DNA from: Apoda limacodes
Lineage: Eukaryota; Arthropoda; Insecta; Lepidoptera; Limacodidae
Assembly (NCBI GenBank): GCA_946406115.1
Contig: OX291547.1
Location: 10,235,001-10,299,000, forward strand
Length of the DNA: 64,000 nt
Reading direction: 5' to 3'
The position numbers were made by a program, and so were the translations under genes. Positions within the stretch are counted from its first letter, which is position 1, and the number at the start of each line of letters is the position of its first letter. This document shows positions 9,800-20,743 of this stretch, one piece after another. The notes under the pieces are model-generated. The model was not told where the DNA came from, did no database searches, and saw only the letters and a program-made list of their open reading frames with translations.

Positions 9800-10279
9800 A
9801 CAACCGCCTTCAAAAAGATGCACTAAAAAGGTAAAAATAATTACTAATATCCAAAAAACTGATCTGAATTACAGTTTGAAGTTGGTATCTATGTACCTAT
9901 GTAACAGTTTATAACACACTTTGCTTGCATGACACCAACGGTTGATTTTTTGTTAAAAAGTTTTTCTTTTTTTTCTTTTCAGTGACGAATTGCTTTTTTT
10001 TCTTGTACACTAAAAAAATCCATACTCGTAACAAAGTTTTATACAATCATCAACATGAAAGGCATTTCACCAGTTCCAACTTAACGTTAATATTTATTTT
10101 TCTCCAAAAGTTTTAGTTTTAAATTCACCATAATCATATGGGACCACCTGGAAAGTATAACCTTTTAAATAAAAAAAGAATTTCTCAAATCGGTCCAGAT
10201 GTCTTCGAGAAATCGGGTAACATACATAAAAAAAAATCTCCTACGAATTGAGAACCTCCTCCTTTTTTGAAGTCGGTTA
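9800..10279 (-). mobile_element. 'accgacttcaaaaa' family element, full length
   Basis: The ends are 'caaccgccttcaaaaagatg' and its inverse 'ttttttgaagtcggtt', giving terminal inverted repeats of about 16 bp. Internal landmarks, 'gaattacagtttgaagttgg', 'gtgacgaattgctttttttt' and 'gaattgagaacctcctcc', recur in the copies at 14581, 40570, 41632, 51175 and 56225. There is no coding capacity. The element is nested inside the older one at 9587-11667. Confidence 0.75.
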
Positions 10280-10465
10280 AAAACATAAAAGATTGACTAC
10301 CTACTGAGTTTGTATTGGTTACCAACCAACCATCATTAGTTAGTATGAGTAATATTTAAAACTGAACGTTGTGTCTACTACTCAGTTCAAGTATGTCTAC
10401 GACTGGTTATGGATATTACTGATATACTAATCAACGTATTTTTGTAATTGTATTTTACCAAGAGA

Positions 10466-10625
10466 TGTACTTTGAAATGCGGTTGTTCAAAAGTTGGACT
10501 ATATCCACTGTTCACCAGTATGTGGCAATTATCGCGGTCAGGATTGTTTAAATGTATCATCTGATATTTTATTTGAAGATAATAATGCCGAGTCTACGAG
10601 GACATGTGTAGATTCTTCGTCTTGA
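10466..10625 (+). pseudogene. cysteine-rich (CxC-like) C-terminal coding relic
   Basis: One frame reads CTLKCGCSKVGL. After a frameshift near 10502 another reads CGNYRGQDCLNVSSDILFED and continues acidic to a stop at 10625. The order KCGC-(K)-x-GL...CGN-x-RGQ-x-C followed by an acidic tail is a pattern I have seen at the C-termini of proteins encoded by insect mobile elements. I cannot name the family firmly. The single frameshift shows the copy is inactive. Its place between inverted arms suggests it is the end of that element's protein. Confidence 0.5.
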
Positions 10626-11101
10626 TACATGATACACGTCTACACAAAATTAGTAACTCTTATGGGGCAATGTATACACTTTTACAAAAAAAATACCTAA
10701 TAATATTTATAAGCTATCAATTATTAAATTTAAATATTTTATCAAACAACAACTTTGAAAAAAAGTATACTACAAAATCTTAGACTGTATAAATGATAAA
10801 AATCCATGGGACTGAAGATTCTCATTAAGAGGACGTATAGTTAAAATAAATTAAAATGGAAATAATATAAAATTGTATGGCTTAAATTTTTAATTCAAAA
10901 CATTGATGAGTGTATTGGTATTTCATTTTTATATTAAAATGTTCTAATTATGTTGTTATCTAAATGTTTTTTTAAAGTGTAACTATCGAGTTTCTTGCCA
11001 AATTTTGCTAACCGGATTTCAAAAAGACATATAACTTTGACGATTCAAAAGTGTTTGTAAAAATTTAATTTGAATAAAAAAAAATTGACTGACTATGCTT
11101 G

Positions 11102-11218
11102 ATGGAAATCGACGAAGCAGAAGAACAAGAAGAAGAAAAAGAAATTGATGAAGAGATGGAAATGGATTTAGAGAAGAACCATAATCAAGCATTAGCAAAC
11201 ACAAAAAAATCACGATAA
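11102..11218 (+). CDS. short acidic ORF, unassigned
   Basis: From ATG 11102 the frame encodes 38 residues, MEIDEAEEQEEEKEIDEEM then EMDLEKN, ending in a basic ANTKKSR. The Glu-rich composition reflects a purine-rich tract, so chance is possible, and the minus strand is open as its shadow. It could be an independent sORF or the broken tail of a protein of the surrounding transposon. Confidence 0.2.
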   Translation: MEIDEAEEQEEEKEIDEEMEMDLEKNHNQALANTKKSR

Positions 11219-11587
11219 TAAGTTAACAAATACTTTTTTCACATAGAACAAATTATTGTGTGTTCATTCATATTTACCTTATTTCCATGTTATATCAGAT
11301 ATTATATCTGATATCAGAATATAAGTAATAATCAAAATTACACGTAAATTACACTTATTAGGGAAACCACATAAATAACACCGCACCTTGTGTTGTAAGG
11401 TGTATGCAAGGTGGTGTGGGAAGGAGTACACATTTCATGAGAAATTTGTAATTGAATTTGATCAAAAACCGTTAGTCTTACGAAAAATAGTAATACTATG
11501 TTTTTTGGTGAGAAATCTAAGCTACGATTCTATATCTTTTATTTTTTGATAAAAGTTAAAGAGATTTTTGCGAAAAACCATTCCACA

Positions 11588-11600
11588 TGACCTTTGACCC
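11588..11600 (-). promoter_or_regulatory. perfect DR1 nuclear-receptor half-site pair inside a repeat arm
   Basis: On the minus strand GGGTCA-A-AGGTCA is a direct repeat with 1-bp spacing, the DR1 pattern bound by USP/RXR, HNF4 and similar receptors. The left arm of the same element reads GGGTCA-A-AGGTTA at the matching place, one base off. Whether it binds anything here is unknown. Confidence 0.4.
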
Positions 11601-11699
11601 CGCGTAACAATTGTAACGGTACAGGGTTCGATGGGGACTTTTGGGATATTGTTTAGAAACACAAAAGAAAGAGCCATGCAAGAATCAAGCTTCTTCAGT

Positions 11700-13185
11700 T
11701 GTTTTTTGGCTGTATCCCCATAATAAATGGTTTAAATGTCGGTAAGTATAGTATTTACCTCTCCAAAAATAAATCTGTTTCTAATAACATTATTAGGCTA
11801 AATATTGTGGACCTGAATCCTAGAATTACTTTTTGCAGCTTAAATAAATGGATCATAAATACTTTAAGTAATCATAAATTAATGAAAATATTAATTGATT
11901 TAAATTCAATTCATTCAATTGGGGCAAAAATAATTGTTCAGTTTTTGATGGACTATTATGATTCTTTCGCTGTATTTTCTAACTTACTTTAGTTATTTGC
12001 CAATTATAAGCATTAATATTTTTCTAGTTTTGTTAGTAATAAATGTTAGTAAAATAATATGTCCTATTTTAATAATAATGTATTTTTACTTTTAAAGAGA
12101 ATTCAAATTCAAATTCTTGGTGATAATGAAGGGTTTTCCTCTGTGCCCTTCAATTTCTTTCCAATTTCATTTGGAAGCTTGAAATACAGTACTTACATAC
12201 ATGTATCCACCGTTACAATCAGCTGTCCGGTTACCTGGTTAGACTTTCTTTCTACACTCCTTGACTATTTGTCTTCCACCTTTATTATCACAAGTCAATG
12301 TAAGTTCTTTTAAAAAAAAAAGTTATAGTCTTGTGGCTTTACTATCTAAGGAATTCATAACTTTAAACGTGACGTATTCTGATTATGACTGATTGTGAGT
12401 ATTAAGTTAATACAACTTGAGAAAGTTATCTATCTTTTGGAAAGCCATGAATACCAATTTTTTTAAAGGATTGGATAATTTCTGGTAATACATCACATAC
12501 CTTTTTGTGCTGTGAGCGCCATCTATACCTTTTCGTTCTAATTACTCAACTAGTTGACTAATTTGTCTTTACCACACCATCTGTTAGTTTGGTTCGTCGT
12601 TACTAACCCTTGTGCTTACTCTTGTAGCTTCGTGCATTGGTATTTCATATGTCTACCGATAGATAGCACTTCTGTTATCCATTACATTAGATTTAGTTTA
12701 ACACACTATTTCAAGTTTTCTTCTTTACTTTTTTAAGCAAGTAGGTATCAAAATTTAAGGACAACTGCATAATTTTAATATGATGGTGGACATTATTGTT
12801 TATTCATAGCTAAAAATCAAAATTTGTGAATCAAGCTCTCTGCTTTATATAAGTAGTTTTAGTGAGATAGAAGACGAGATTGGTAATGTTAAATAACTTA
12901 TAAAATACTAGTTCTACCGGTCTACCTAATTAAAAGGAAAATATTACTTGCAATGAGTAGAAATCAAAACAATTTAATATCTTTACAATTCAAGTTTCCC
13001 CGTTCAAGTTCAATGTCATAGCTTTTTACAGTTGTTGTGCACAATATTTTGCGTCTACTCGTAAAGTACTTGGGTAATGTTATCAAATATAAAGTATAAT
13101 CCAATCAACTAAACTACTCAATAAATTGGCGTAATAAATGTTGTAAAATATAAATATTTTGCAGCATTTTGGACAAGATCAAACT
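11700..13185. other. AT-rich stretch, nothing convincing
   Basis: 11699-11992 and 12059-12313 are open, but their composition (I, N, L, S, F from AT-rich codons) is that of random AT DNA. 'aattcaaattcaaattctt' near 12100 resembles LINE-tail sequence. No domain or RNA gene is seen. Confidence 0.4.
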
Positions 13186-13249
13186 TGAAATCTGACATTG
13201 TTGAAGAGACCGATGATGTAGGTTGCTTGCTGCACCACACAGGTATAAA

Positions 13250-13503
13250 CGACAAAGGTAATAAAAAAACAGTCGTCTCATTCTATAATCCAACAGACTA
13301 CGTGTTGTAGAAAAGGACAGAAGAGTCAGGGTTCGCGTCACTGAGCAAACAAGGCCTAGCCTTCCGAGTCTGTGAGTAACATTCGACGAGTTGGAACGAA
13401 CGATCCACGGCGCCATTACTCTCAACATATCCACGAACGTGACTGTGTCTGCTTATTTTCCTTTCATCGATCGGATTAGAAAATCATTACTGCGGAGTTT
13501 AAG
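13250..13503 (+). other. candidate non-coding first exon with strong splice donor
   Basis: This CpG-richer patch ends at a consensus donor, gtttAAG|GTAAGAAAG (exon end 13503). Inside it I see no long frame, so it would be 5' UTR. The start is uncertain; 'agagtcagggttcgcgtcac' followed by 'tgagc' near 13322 contains an initiator-like TCAG. Neighbouring DNA on both sides is AT-rich. It could be the leader exon of a host gene whose coding exons lie downstream of the window. Confidence 0.3.
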
Positions 13504-13723
13504 GTAAGAAAGTTACTTTCTTATAGTTGCAAGCCAGTGTTTAACGTTCGCGAAGTGTTTGTGATAGACAAAGTGGGTGTTCGTAGAGCTTTCTCGGTTA
13601 TTTATGCAAAGAATTTACCGAGGGCGGTGTGTGCATAGGTAGTCAAGTCGAAGGCTCGAGGCACATCGGCGAACGAGTGCCTTCGCGGAACGCCGCCCGC
13701 GCACCCTACCCAACTACTCAACA

Positions 13724-13837
13724 ATGAATTGTGACAATTTGAATGAAATTACGCGACAATTTCGTTCCGTGTTTAGTGTTTTTTTCGTGTTATTGTGTTC
13801 TTTGTTTGTGTTGTCTTGTCCTTCTTACCCAGTTTGA
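13724..13837 (+). CDS. 37-aa hydrophobic short ORF in a GC-rich leader-like patch
   Basis: The ATG, preceded by 'caaca' (an acceptable insect context), opens MNCDNLNEITRQF followed by a strongly hydrophobic segment SVFSVFFVLLCSLFVLS and a stop after SYPV. The 150 bp upstream are GC-rich and CpG-containing ('acgccgcccgcgcacc'), unlike the flanks. It could be an upstream ORF in a 5' UTR, a signal-anchor micropeptide, or chance. There is no recognised homologue. Confidence 0.25.
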   Translation: MNCDNLNEITRQFRSVFSVFFVLLCSLFVLSCPSYPV

Positions 13838-13839
13838 TT

Positions 13840-14580
13840 AAAAGCAGTTTTCTTTTGTTCTGAACACAATGCGGTTAAAGTGTATTTGTATTGTTTAAAC
13901 TGTAATCTACAAATATTGCTGTGTTAAGGTTTTGAAATTCCAGGTAGAGTTTCTTATCTTACAAGTTCTAATAACATACGCCTACCTATATGTACACATA
14001 TAACAACTCGTATCAATTTTTAAATAGATAATAACAATTTTATTACCTACTTAAACTATTAGTAGGTACAAGTTAATGGATTGTTCATATCTTGTGTTAC
14101 TTAATTGATGTTAAGCATTGCAATATATTTAATGGTATTAAGTACCTATGTAGGTAATTTAATCATAAAAGCAAATGCTTTTATAATACCGTTTTACAAT
14201 ATTTAAATAATTAGTTCTAAATGTTTTTTTGTGCTTATTGTAATAAAATTTGCAGCAATCACATTATAAAACGGTACCTAGTTGAGCCCCTTGGTGGGTA
14301 CCTACCTACGTGAGATGCTGCATTGTCGAACTGCGTCAAAGTGTGACCAAACAGAACAAAATTCCATAGAATATAAATAACAGTAAAACCGTTATTAAGT
14401 TCCATTTCGTGTTGTGTAGGAGTGATTCATTGTACAGTATTTTACCTAACATTTTCAATTTGCCACTACGTAGGTATCATGTTGTGCACCTTTGTGTTAA
14501 TACTAATAAATATTTATATCGGAGTACATTAATAAACCACATAGCAGGTACGCGGATTTCAGTTGAGCCATGTTTTTCAC
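13840..14580. other. AT-rich stretch with GTAGGTAC words
   Basis: No genes are seen. Many 'tacctacctacg'/'gtaggtac' words typical of lepidopteran non-coding DNA are present. Confidence 0.5.
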
Positions 14581-15084
14581 TAACCGACTTTAAAAAAGGA
14601 GGAGATTCTCCATTCGGATGTTTGTATTTTTTTATGTATGTTCGGGCATAACTTTGTCATTATTAGACGGATTTTCTAAATTATTTTTTTATTTAAAAGG
14701 GTATACTTCCGAGTAGTCCCATATTAATGTAGTAAATTTAAATCTTGTTGTGTTAATTTGGAACTGGAATGAAACGCATTTTATGTTGATGATTGTACAA
14801 AATTTGTTACGAGTATCGATGTTTTTATTTACGAACTAAAAAAGCAATTCGTCACTCAAAAAAAAAAAGGCTTCAAAAAGATGCAATAAAATGATAACAA
14901 TAAATACTTATTTCCAAAAATCTGATCTGAATTACAGTTTGAAGTTGATGTCTATGTACCTAAAGTTTATAACACAGTTCACTTTCATTACACCAACTTC
15001 AAACTGTAATTCAGATCAGATTTTTGGAAATAAGTATTTATTGTTATCATTTTATTGCATCTTTTTGAAGCCTTTTTTTTGTTT
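14581..15084 (+). mobile_element. 'accgacttcaaaaa' family element with a long palindromic end
   Basis: It begins 'taaccgactttaaaaaagga' followed by 'ggag' and reaches 'gcaattcgtcactc' as in other copies, then carries an inverted duplication: about 14862-14950 and 14996-15084 are reverse complements over some 88 bp with a single mismatch (position 14948). The normal 3' end of the family occurs once; here it is present twice face to face. No coding sequence. Confidence 0.75.
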
Positions 15085-15089
15085 GTTAA

Positions 15090-15683
15090 AAATAGTACAC
15101 ATTGACTATCATATTAATATACCTATTCAGTTCTTACATCATAAATTATATTTTAACGAGACATCACTACTTTCCTCTTTATAGGAATTAATAATATAGT
15201 TATAATTCAGTTAAGGGGCATTAATTGATTATGTAAAGGGGGAATTGAATGCGGGAGGGTTCTTTCAAAATCACATCTTTATGTCATTGAAAATATCACG
15301 TCAACTTCATGTGTACATACAACATTGCGATAGAAGAGCTACCTGAATATCCATGGAGTGAACGTTGACTTAGGAAAGGTGGTATAATACACCCCAAGGC
15401 CTTTTTAGGTCGGTCCTATTCCTGAATCAGTATTAGTATTAGTACCTACGTTGATGCTTAAAATTCATTGAGTAAATCTCACATGAGTGATAGTGTAATT
15501 CAATTACTTTTTACAAAAACAAAATTACAGTATTCAAAGAATCCTGTAGTAAACTTATCCTATTCTATAAACAGTAGCTAACTAAAAATACCTAGGCAGG
15601 TACCAACTGACGTTGAAAACTTTCAGAAACACTAGATAATAATGATAACCACAGAGTATTGTACCACAGCCTAACAATAATTT
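15090..15683. other. AT-rich stretch, nothing recognised
   Basis: No frame, repeat family or RNA gene could be supported. Confidence 0.5.
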
Positions 15684-15830
15684 CATTCAGTCGGTCATCG
15701 GAGGTGGCTAGACAGAGTAATAGCGAAATGCGATGCGCGGCGCGCGGCGAGACGGGAGAAGAACGCACCCTACTACCCAAAATCGTCAGTCGTGTGCATT
15801 CCAGCCATACTAATACCATACTAATAATTA
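15684..15830 (+). other. CpG-rich patch, possible promoter or leader
   Basis: This patch, containing 'gcgatgcgcggcgcgcggcg', sits in AT-rich DNA and begins with an initiator-like TTCAGTCGGTC. The frames on both strands are open because stop codons are GC-poor. No splice donor of good quality follows. Promoter identity is a guess. Confidence 0.2.
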
Positions 15831-16189
15831 AAGCCATACACTTTGTCGCGAAGTTATCTGGCGTACACAGTACATTAACACAAAATAATGATCAGTTTAA
15901 TAAGTTGAGAACTAGCACGGAATAACCTTTAGTTTTCAGAAACTTAAGTAACATACTTCGTCAAGTAAATAAATAGTTAACACTAAACCACAAACTTACA
16001 CGGTACGACGAGAACCACTTACTAAGATTGCATCATACTAGCACTCTGCTTTCACATTTTGTATTTAAATATTTCCTAAGAAGAGATCCTTCTTATTCAC
16101 TGGCATGTAAAAACCAAAATTGGGTTTTGCGCGCAAAAATCTAAAATAAAAACAACCGAAAAAGGATTCTGCGATAGAAGCGCGATCGT

Positions 16190-16395
16190 TAGGGTTGCCA
16201 TACGTTCCGTATTATTATTTTGTCTCGTTTTTGTTAAAATACGCGTACCTATGCAGCAAAACGATTTTAGAAATATGCCAATTAAATAAAAAACAATTAT
16301 TAAATTTTGTATTAAATTTGTAAAAGTTATTGCTAATCTAGAGAGAAATAACCTTAAACGTCCCGTATTAGTTTTCAATAATCATGACAATCCTA
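16190..16395. mobile_element. 206-bp hAT-type MITE
   Basis: Ends TAGGGTTGCCATACG and (inverted) TAGGATTGTCATGAT form imperfect terminal repeats. Immediately outside, gcgatcgt (16182-16189) and gcgaacga (16396-16403) match at 6 of 8 positions, consistent with the 8-bp TSD of hAT elements. No coding sequence. Confidence 0.6.
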
Positions 16396-16409
16396 GCGAA
16401 CGATGACGT

Positions 16410-17300
16410 GGGTGTTATAATATGAGGAAGACATTTGTAAAATCGGCAGTTATTATTCTTATTGCTATATCTTTCATCTTTCAAATCTAGTTTCTAGATA
16501 CAGATCATAGTTATTTGGACACAGATTAAAGATCGATCCATCGAACGTGACCAATCTTAGTTTGATTTCTACGTCAAATTCAGGATTGCAGAATTAGGTT
16601 AGCAACTAAAAGCAAAACACAAAGAAAAAATAGTTGAAATATAATAATATATATGGCAATTACATAACAAAATAATTGTATTGAAAAATTGAATAACTGA
16701 TACTAAGATATCAGTGTAATTGATGCATTTATTTATGGCAAGTAAATCGTTAAGCATTAACTTCCAATTAAGCTTAAAAGTTCCGAAATTTCGTGCAATT
16801 GCATACACTGCTTTTTATACGACCAGAAAAAATATAATCCAAATAAGTTTTTGTTCTCTTATAATATAGTAATTGTTTCTTATATTCTAGATATTACGGC
16901 GAAAGCGTGCTGCACCTGTGGCTCGTATTCTTTATTCTGTGGCATACAGTTTACTTAATACTTTAATGTTAATCTTTGCTCGTGCTTTAATGTTACAATT
17001 ACATACTGTATGCAACGAGTTGCTGAAAATACTACTAATATGATATGAGTTTTGATTTCATAAATATAAAATTAAAGTACTGGAGCATTTAAAATGTTAT
17101 TTATTACAAACAACCTTTCTGCAGAAACTTATCTGTTAAATTGGAAACGTGACAAACTGTCTTAACGTACACTGTTGACGAAATAACTTGCGACTTGAGG
17201 AGATCAATCCAGTGACCCGATATTTTCAACTATGTATCATTTGTATGTATTTGACCTCAGAGCCTCGAGTGCGTACGTTGTTGCTAACAATTCTCGATAG
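16410..17300. other. AT-rich stretch, nothing recognised
   Basis: The open frame at 16599-16808 (minus) is AT-biased and has no domain. No repeat family is identified. Confidence 0.45.
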
Positions 17301-17301
17301 A

Positions 17302-17378
17302 AATAAGATATACATTGCGGTTTCGCGACAATCAATGAATTTCATACGTAATTTCAAATGCGCAATGTATATCTTATT
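17302..17378. repeat. inverted repeat, 18-bp perfect arms
   Basis: aataagatatacattgcg and its exact inverse cgcaatgtatatcttatt are separated by about 40 bp, giving a possible hairpin. It may be a very small MITE. Confidence 0.75.
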
Positions 17379-17959
17379 CATAGAAATAAATTTCAAAAGA
17401 GACTTGAGAATCTTTTAACGGCCACTGGTAGCTAGACTAATAGAAATATAGACTAAACATTTTAAAATAATTTATTCCATTTTAATATCTCCGGTAGTCC
17501 CCCATTCTTTGTTCCGGTATATTACGGAATCCTTTACTTTTGAAAGTAAAACATGACGTATACAGAATCGGATTTTCCGTGCTTTTTTCATCTCTGAGTC
17601 ATAAAAAAAAAATTTAACTGTCAAATTTTTTGTATCTGTATGTATAAGTAGCCACAGGACCGTATTGATGAACATGAAGGAAATATTTTTGACTTCAGGA
17701 ATAACAGCACAGACTTTTCTTATGACGATTGTATTTATTGATTTATAAAGCTACTTGCTTTTTGAGCTATTTGTATATGTAACTAATTAAAGTTATGTTC
17801 AACCTAACCCTACCATCTGAAGTAAGTTAAATGTAATTTCGAGAAACACTGTCGAATCTAATTATTTTCATATTATTTTCGTACAAATTCCAATTGAATT
17901 GAAAATTACTTATATTAAATTGTTTGATTTTAAAAAGGTAGAAAATATATTTTTTGTTT

Positions 17960-18250
17960 ATACCACTAAGGTGGCAAACAAGCTTACGCTCCGCCTGATG
18001 GGAAGCGGTCACTGTAGCCTATGGACGCTTGCAACATCAGGGGTATCACTCGCGCGTTGCCGAACCTTCAAAATTCTAATAACTTCTTTCTTGAAGAACC
18101 CCAAACTGTAGTCCTTAGAGAACACCTTGGCTCATTCCACAACCCAAGCGTTCGCGGGAGGAAGTTTCTCTGAAACCGCAGTGTAAGCGACCATTTCGGT
18201 TCCAAAGTGTGAGAATGAATTGCCTGCCGATGGCGGGCGGTGCGATGGCA
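17960..18250 (-). pseudogene. Jockey-type LINE 3' end (ORF2 tail and 3' UTR)
   Basis: The minus strand reads HRTARHRQAIHSHTLEPKWS, then LRFQRNFLPRT and LWNE, the last conserved part of Jockey RT proteins. Frameshifts then interrupt the rest, and the final QRASDTP-like block is in another frame. The 3' UTR 'gcttgtttgccaccttagtg' closes the copy at 17960. It is 5'-truncated; its truncated side faces the SINE-like copy at 18334. Confidence 0.85.
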
Positions 18251-18333
18251 GAAAGTAGCCGTGGACCTTATATTTAACTATGAATTTTAACCATGTAAAA
18301 AAATGGATAAATAAAATTATAACGTCTTTTATA

Positions 18334-18645
18334 ATAATCCTACTAATATTATAAATGTGAAAGTATGTCTGGATGGATGGATGGATGTTTATTACTCGAT
18401 CACGCTTTAACCACCGGACGGGTCGGGATGAAACTTGGCATACATTTAGGTTAGGTCCTGGAATATAGGCATAGACATTCAATAGTTTCCGCTGGATTAA
18501 GCAATAACCGAGCTTAAACGAGCTATAACTACAGCCATAGCCTACTATAGCGAACTTCATTAGTATAATTAAAGAGTTGATTAAGGAGTTCCACGCCGAT
18601 AACTGAATTTAGAACGGGCGGAACCGCTGGCAAAATCTAGTAATT
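18334..18645 (-). mobile_element. SINE-like element of the 'gcccgcggct' family
   Basis: Read on the minus strand it starts 'actagattttgccagcggtt' plus 'ccgcccgttct' and ends 'tactttcacatttataatat' plus 'tagtagga', the two edges of a repeat common in Lepidoptera. A ggat tetramer repeat lies near the 3' end. Copies or fragments occur at 22123, 42371, 47285, 48955, 53166, 57395, 59550 and 61368. I do not see a clear tRNA-like promoter. Confidence 0.7.
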
Positions 18646-18649
18646 CCTA

Positions 18650-19940
18650 TATTAATAACGATTTTTTAATTAAGTTTGAATAACGCATTGAAGTGGGTGG
18701 TGCTTGTCTGTACAGGGTTTGAACAAGAACACCTTTTTTTCAAATATTCGCAATAACCCTAGCTTAATACGTGTACGACACGCATTTGGCTGTTTTTTTC
18801 TGCACACATACCTATAACATAATAGGACAACAAAAAGCTAATGAAATAAATCAATAGCACATATAAAATCAAGCATTGTAGAACAATGGTTGTTCTAGCA
18901 AGTTCTAAAAATTTACAATCATTATGAAACAAACAAGCAGGTAGGTACTTCTGCCTACGTTTAGCTACAGAACTACAGACAGACAGACATCAAAGCGCAA
19001 GTATTCAATTTTAATTGTATATTTTATGCACATGCACTTGTGATTGAAACACACACTTGTGTACATTTAGAATTCAATTGCGGCTCAATCAATCGAATGA
19101 CCTCGATTTTAAAACGTATTGTATGTTGTTTAATTCATCACTTTATTCGTATGTACTAAATGCTGGTACATATATATTTAGGTGTTGCTTTTAGGTATGA
19201 AGGTATCTATTGTGATCGGCCTATGCTGAAAGACATGCGATTAAAATATATACCTATTAAAATGTAAAGTTAGCACGTTATAACTGCTTGGTAACAATTT
19301 CAATTGCAAATTCTAAAGCCATTAAAAAAATACGCATATTGGTACTATAAATATGTGTACATTTATATGCCTAAAATTAACCTACTTATAGAAACAATTA
19401 GCAATAGCCTAACCCATAATTTAAATGAAGTTGTTTGAATACTTCCATTTATAGGAATCACAAAAGTTTTGTAACGAGACGAAACAGCGAAAGAAACGCA
19501 ATTATATGCTTTTTTTAATTATTAAATTAGTAGGTAAAAAATCTTCGGTCATAATTTAAATTTTATGAGATTTAAATTTCCTAAATCCTTCCTTAATACT
19601 CCTGAAAGTTTTTATTCTGTCATTCTATTTTACTTTTTTCATTTTAAAACGGAATTTAGCACCATGACGAAAATTATTAAGAATATTTTTGATATAATCA
19701 TTAAATTTCGCAATCATAAATATATTGTGACTCATGTAGCCCAATCACTTAGACGTAGACTTTTGTTCAAATCATACATATTATCATTTTGTGAAAAATC
19801 ATACTAAAGGGATGCGCTACTGTATTTAACCTAACACATTGTAGGTATGCTGCCTGATATTGGCACATCACAAGACTCTTCCTATAATAACTTTGTTTTA
19901 CAATTCATTCTAGCTTATATGTATTATTGCCAAAGTTAAA
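18650..19940. other. AT-rich stretch, little recognisable
   Basis: 'acagacagacagacatcaaa' near 18975 recalls the end of SINE-like copies. 19565-19807 is open but of random AT composition. Nothing else could be supported. Confidence 0.4.
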
Positions 19941-19945
19941 CGAGA

Positions 19946-20103
19946 TTGGACTCTTTTATAATTTACCGTCGAACAACACGACACGATTTTACCGTGAACA
20001 CTATGCGTACGCACTAATCGCGCGCGGTTCACCAGGCCTTGCCTTGAAAATCTACGATAAAATCGTTTCGTGTCGCTTGACGGTAGATTATAGAAGTGTC
20101 CAG
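19946..20103. mobile_element. foldback MITE with arms of about 50 bp
   Basis: 19946-19994 ('ttggactcttttataattta', 'cacgattttaccg') and 20055-20103 are inverted copies with a small indel. The loop contains a GC-rich 'aatcgcgcgcggttc' segment. No frame of note. Confidence 0.65.
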
Positions 20104-20109
20104 TGACCA

Positions 20110-20740
20110 CTTACCAATAACTTTCTATAATTTTAAAGATTAATAATGTTACTTTTGCAATAAAAACAAAATGTCTTTTGGCACGGGAAATCTCTGAAGG
20201 CTTAGATATTTTCATTGAATTTAAGTTCTACTAACATCAAAAGACAACATTTATAATACTCACCCCATTAAGATTAAATTATTTTCACCCTCAACTGACA
20301 TAATTTACTGGTTTGGTAATTAGTAATCTAATAAATAAATAAATAAAATCCATTAAATGGTCCAGAAAAGATCTTAATACCGACTTCATTACTTGTCAAT
20401 ATGTATACGTATCTATGTCTTACAACTCCACCTGCTATATGCCCCCTTGTAGAGTCACATACCTCTCATTGAAAAAGAAGGCTTAGGCCATAGTCCTATT
20501 ATAATTTAATTATTTGTAATACATTTAAATTATATTACATTTATATTTTATATTACATTACATTTATATTATATCTAATACATTTAAATAAAATGTCGTT
20601 TTTCAACGTTATATAAGAATACTATTTTTATATGACAAAAGTGTGCGGTGGTGACCTTTGCTAAATGCAAGCATAGATAAGTTGAAGAAAGTATATGTAT
20701 AGAGAAATGACTTTTTGTGATACTAGATTTTTGAAATACT
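20110..20740. other. AT-rich stretch with tandem 'ttacatttatat' runs
   Basis: 20515-20590 contains imperfect tandem copies of ttacatttatat. Otherwise nothing is seen. Confidence 0.5.
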
Positions 20741-20743
20741 TTG

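Larger units (their letters stand above)
9587..11667 (+). mobile_element. old transposon with inverted arms of about 113 bp
   Basis: 9587-9699 and 11554-11667 are inverted copies at roughly 80% identity, both holding 'acaattgtta' and 'gcggggtcaaaggt'. Between them lie a later insertion (9800-10279), a cysteine-rich coding relic (10466-10625) and an acidic short ORF (11102-11218), all readable on the plus strand. This fits an inactive DNA transposon of about 1.6 kb before the insertion, though two unrelated insertions of one small repeat in opposite orientation would look the same. The right arm contains a perfect DR1 nuclear-receptor site. The TSD is not clear. Confidence 0.5.

Noticed and set aside
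11699..12313. Two open frames of 97 and 84 codons
   Set aside because: Residue mix expected from random AT-rich DNA; no motif, no splice signals that fit.
13114..13434. 106-codon minus-strand frame
   Set aside because: Overlaps a GC-rich leader-like patch; translation shows no domain and the plus-strand donor gives a better explanation.
18132..18560. 142-codon minus-strand frame
   Set aside because: It spans a Jockey 3' end and a SINE-like copy in a frame unrelated to the RT reading.
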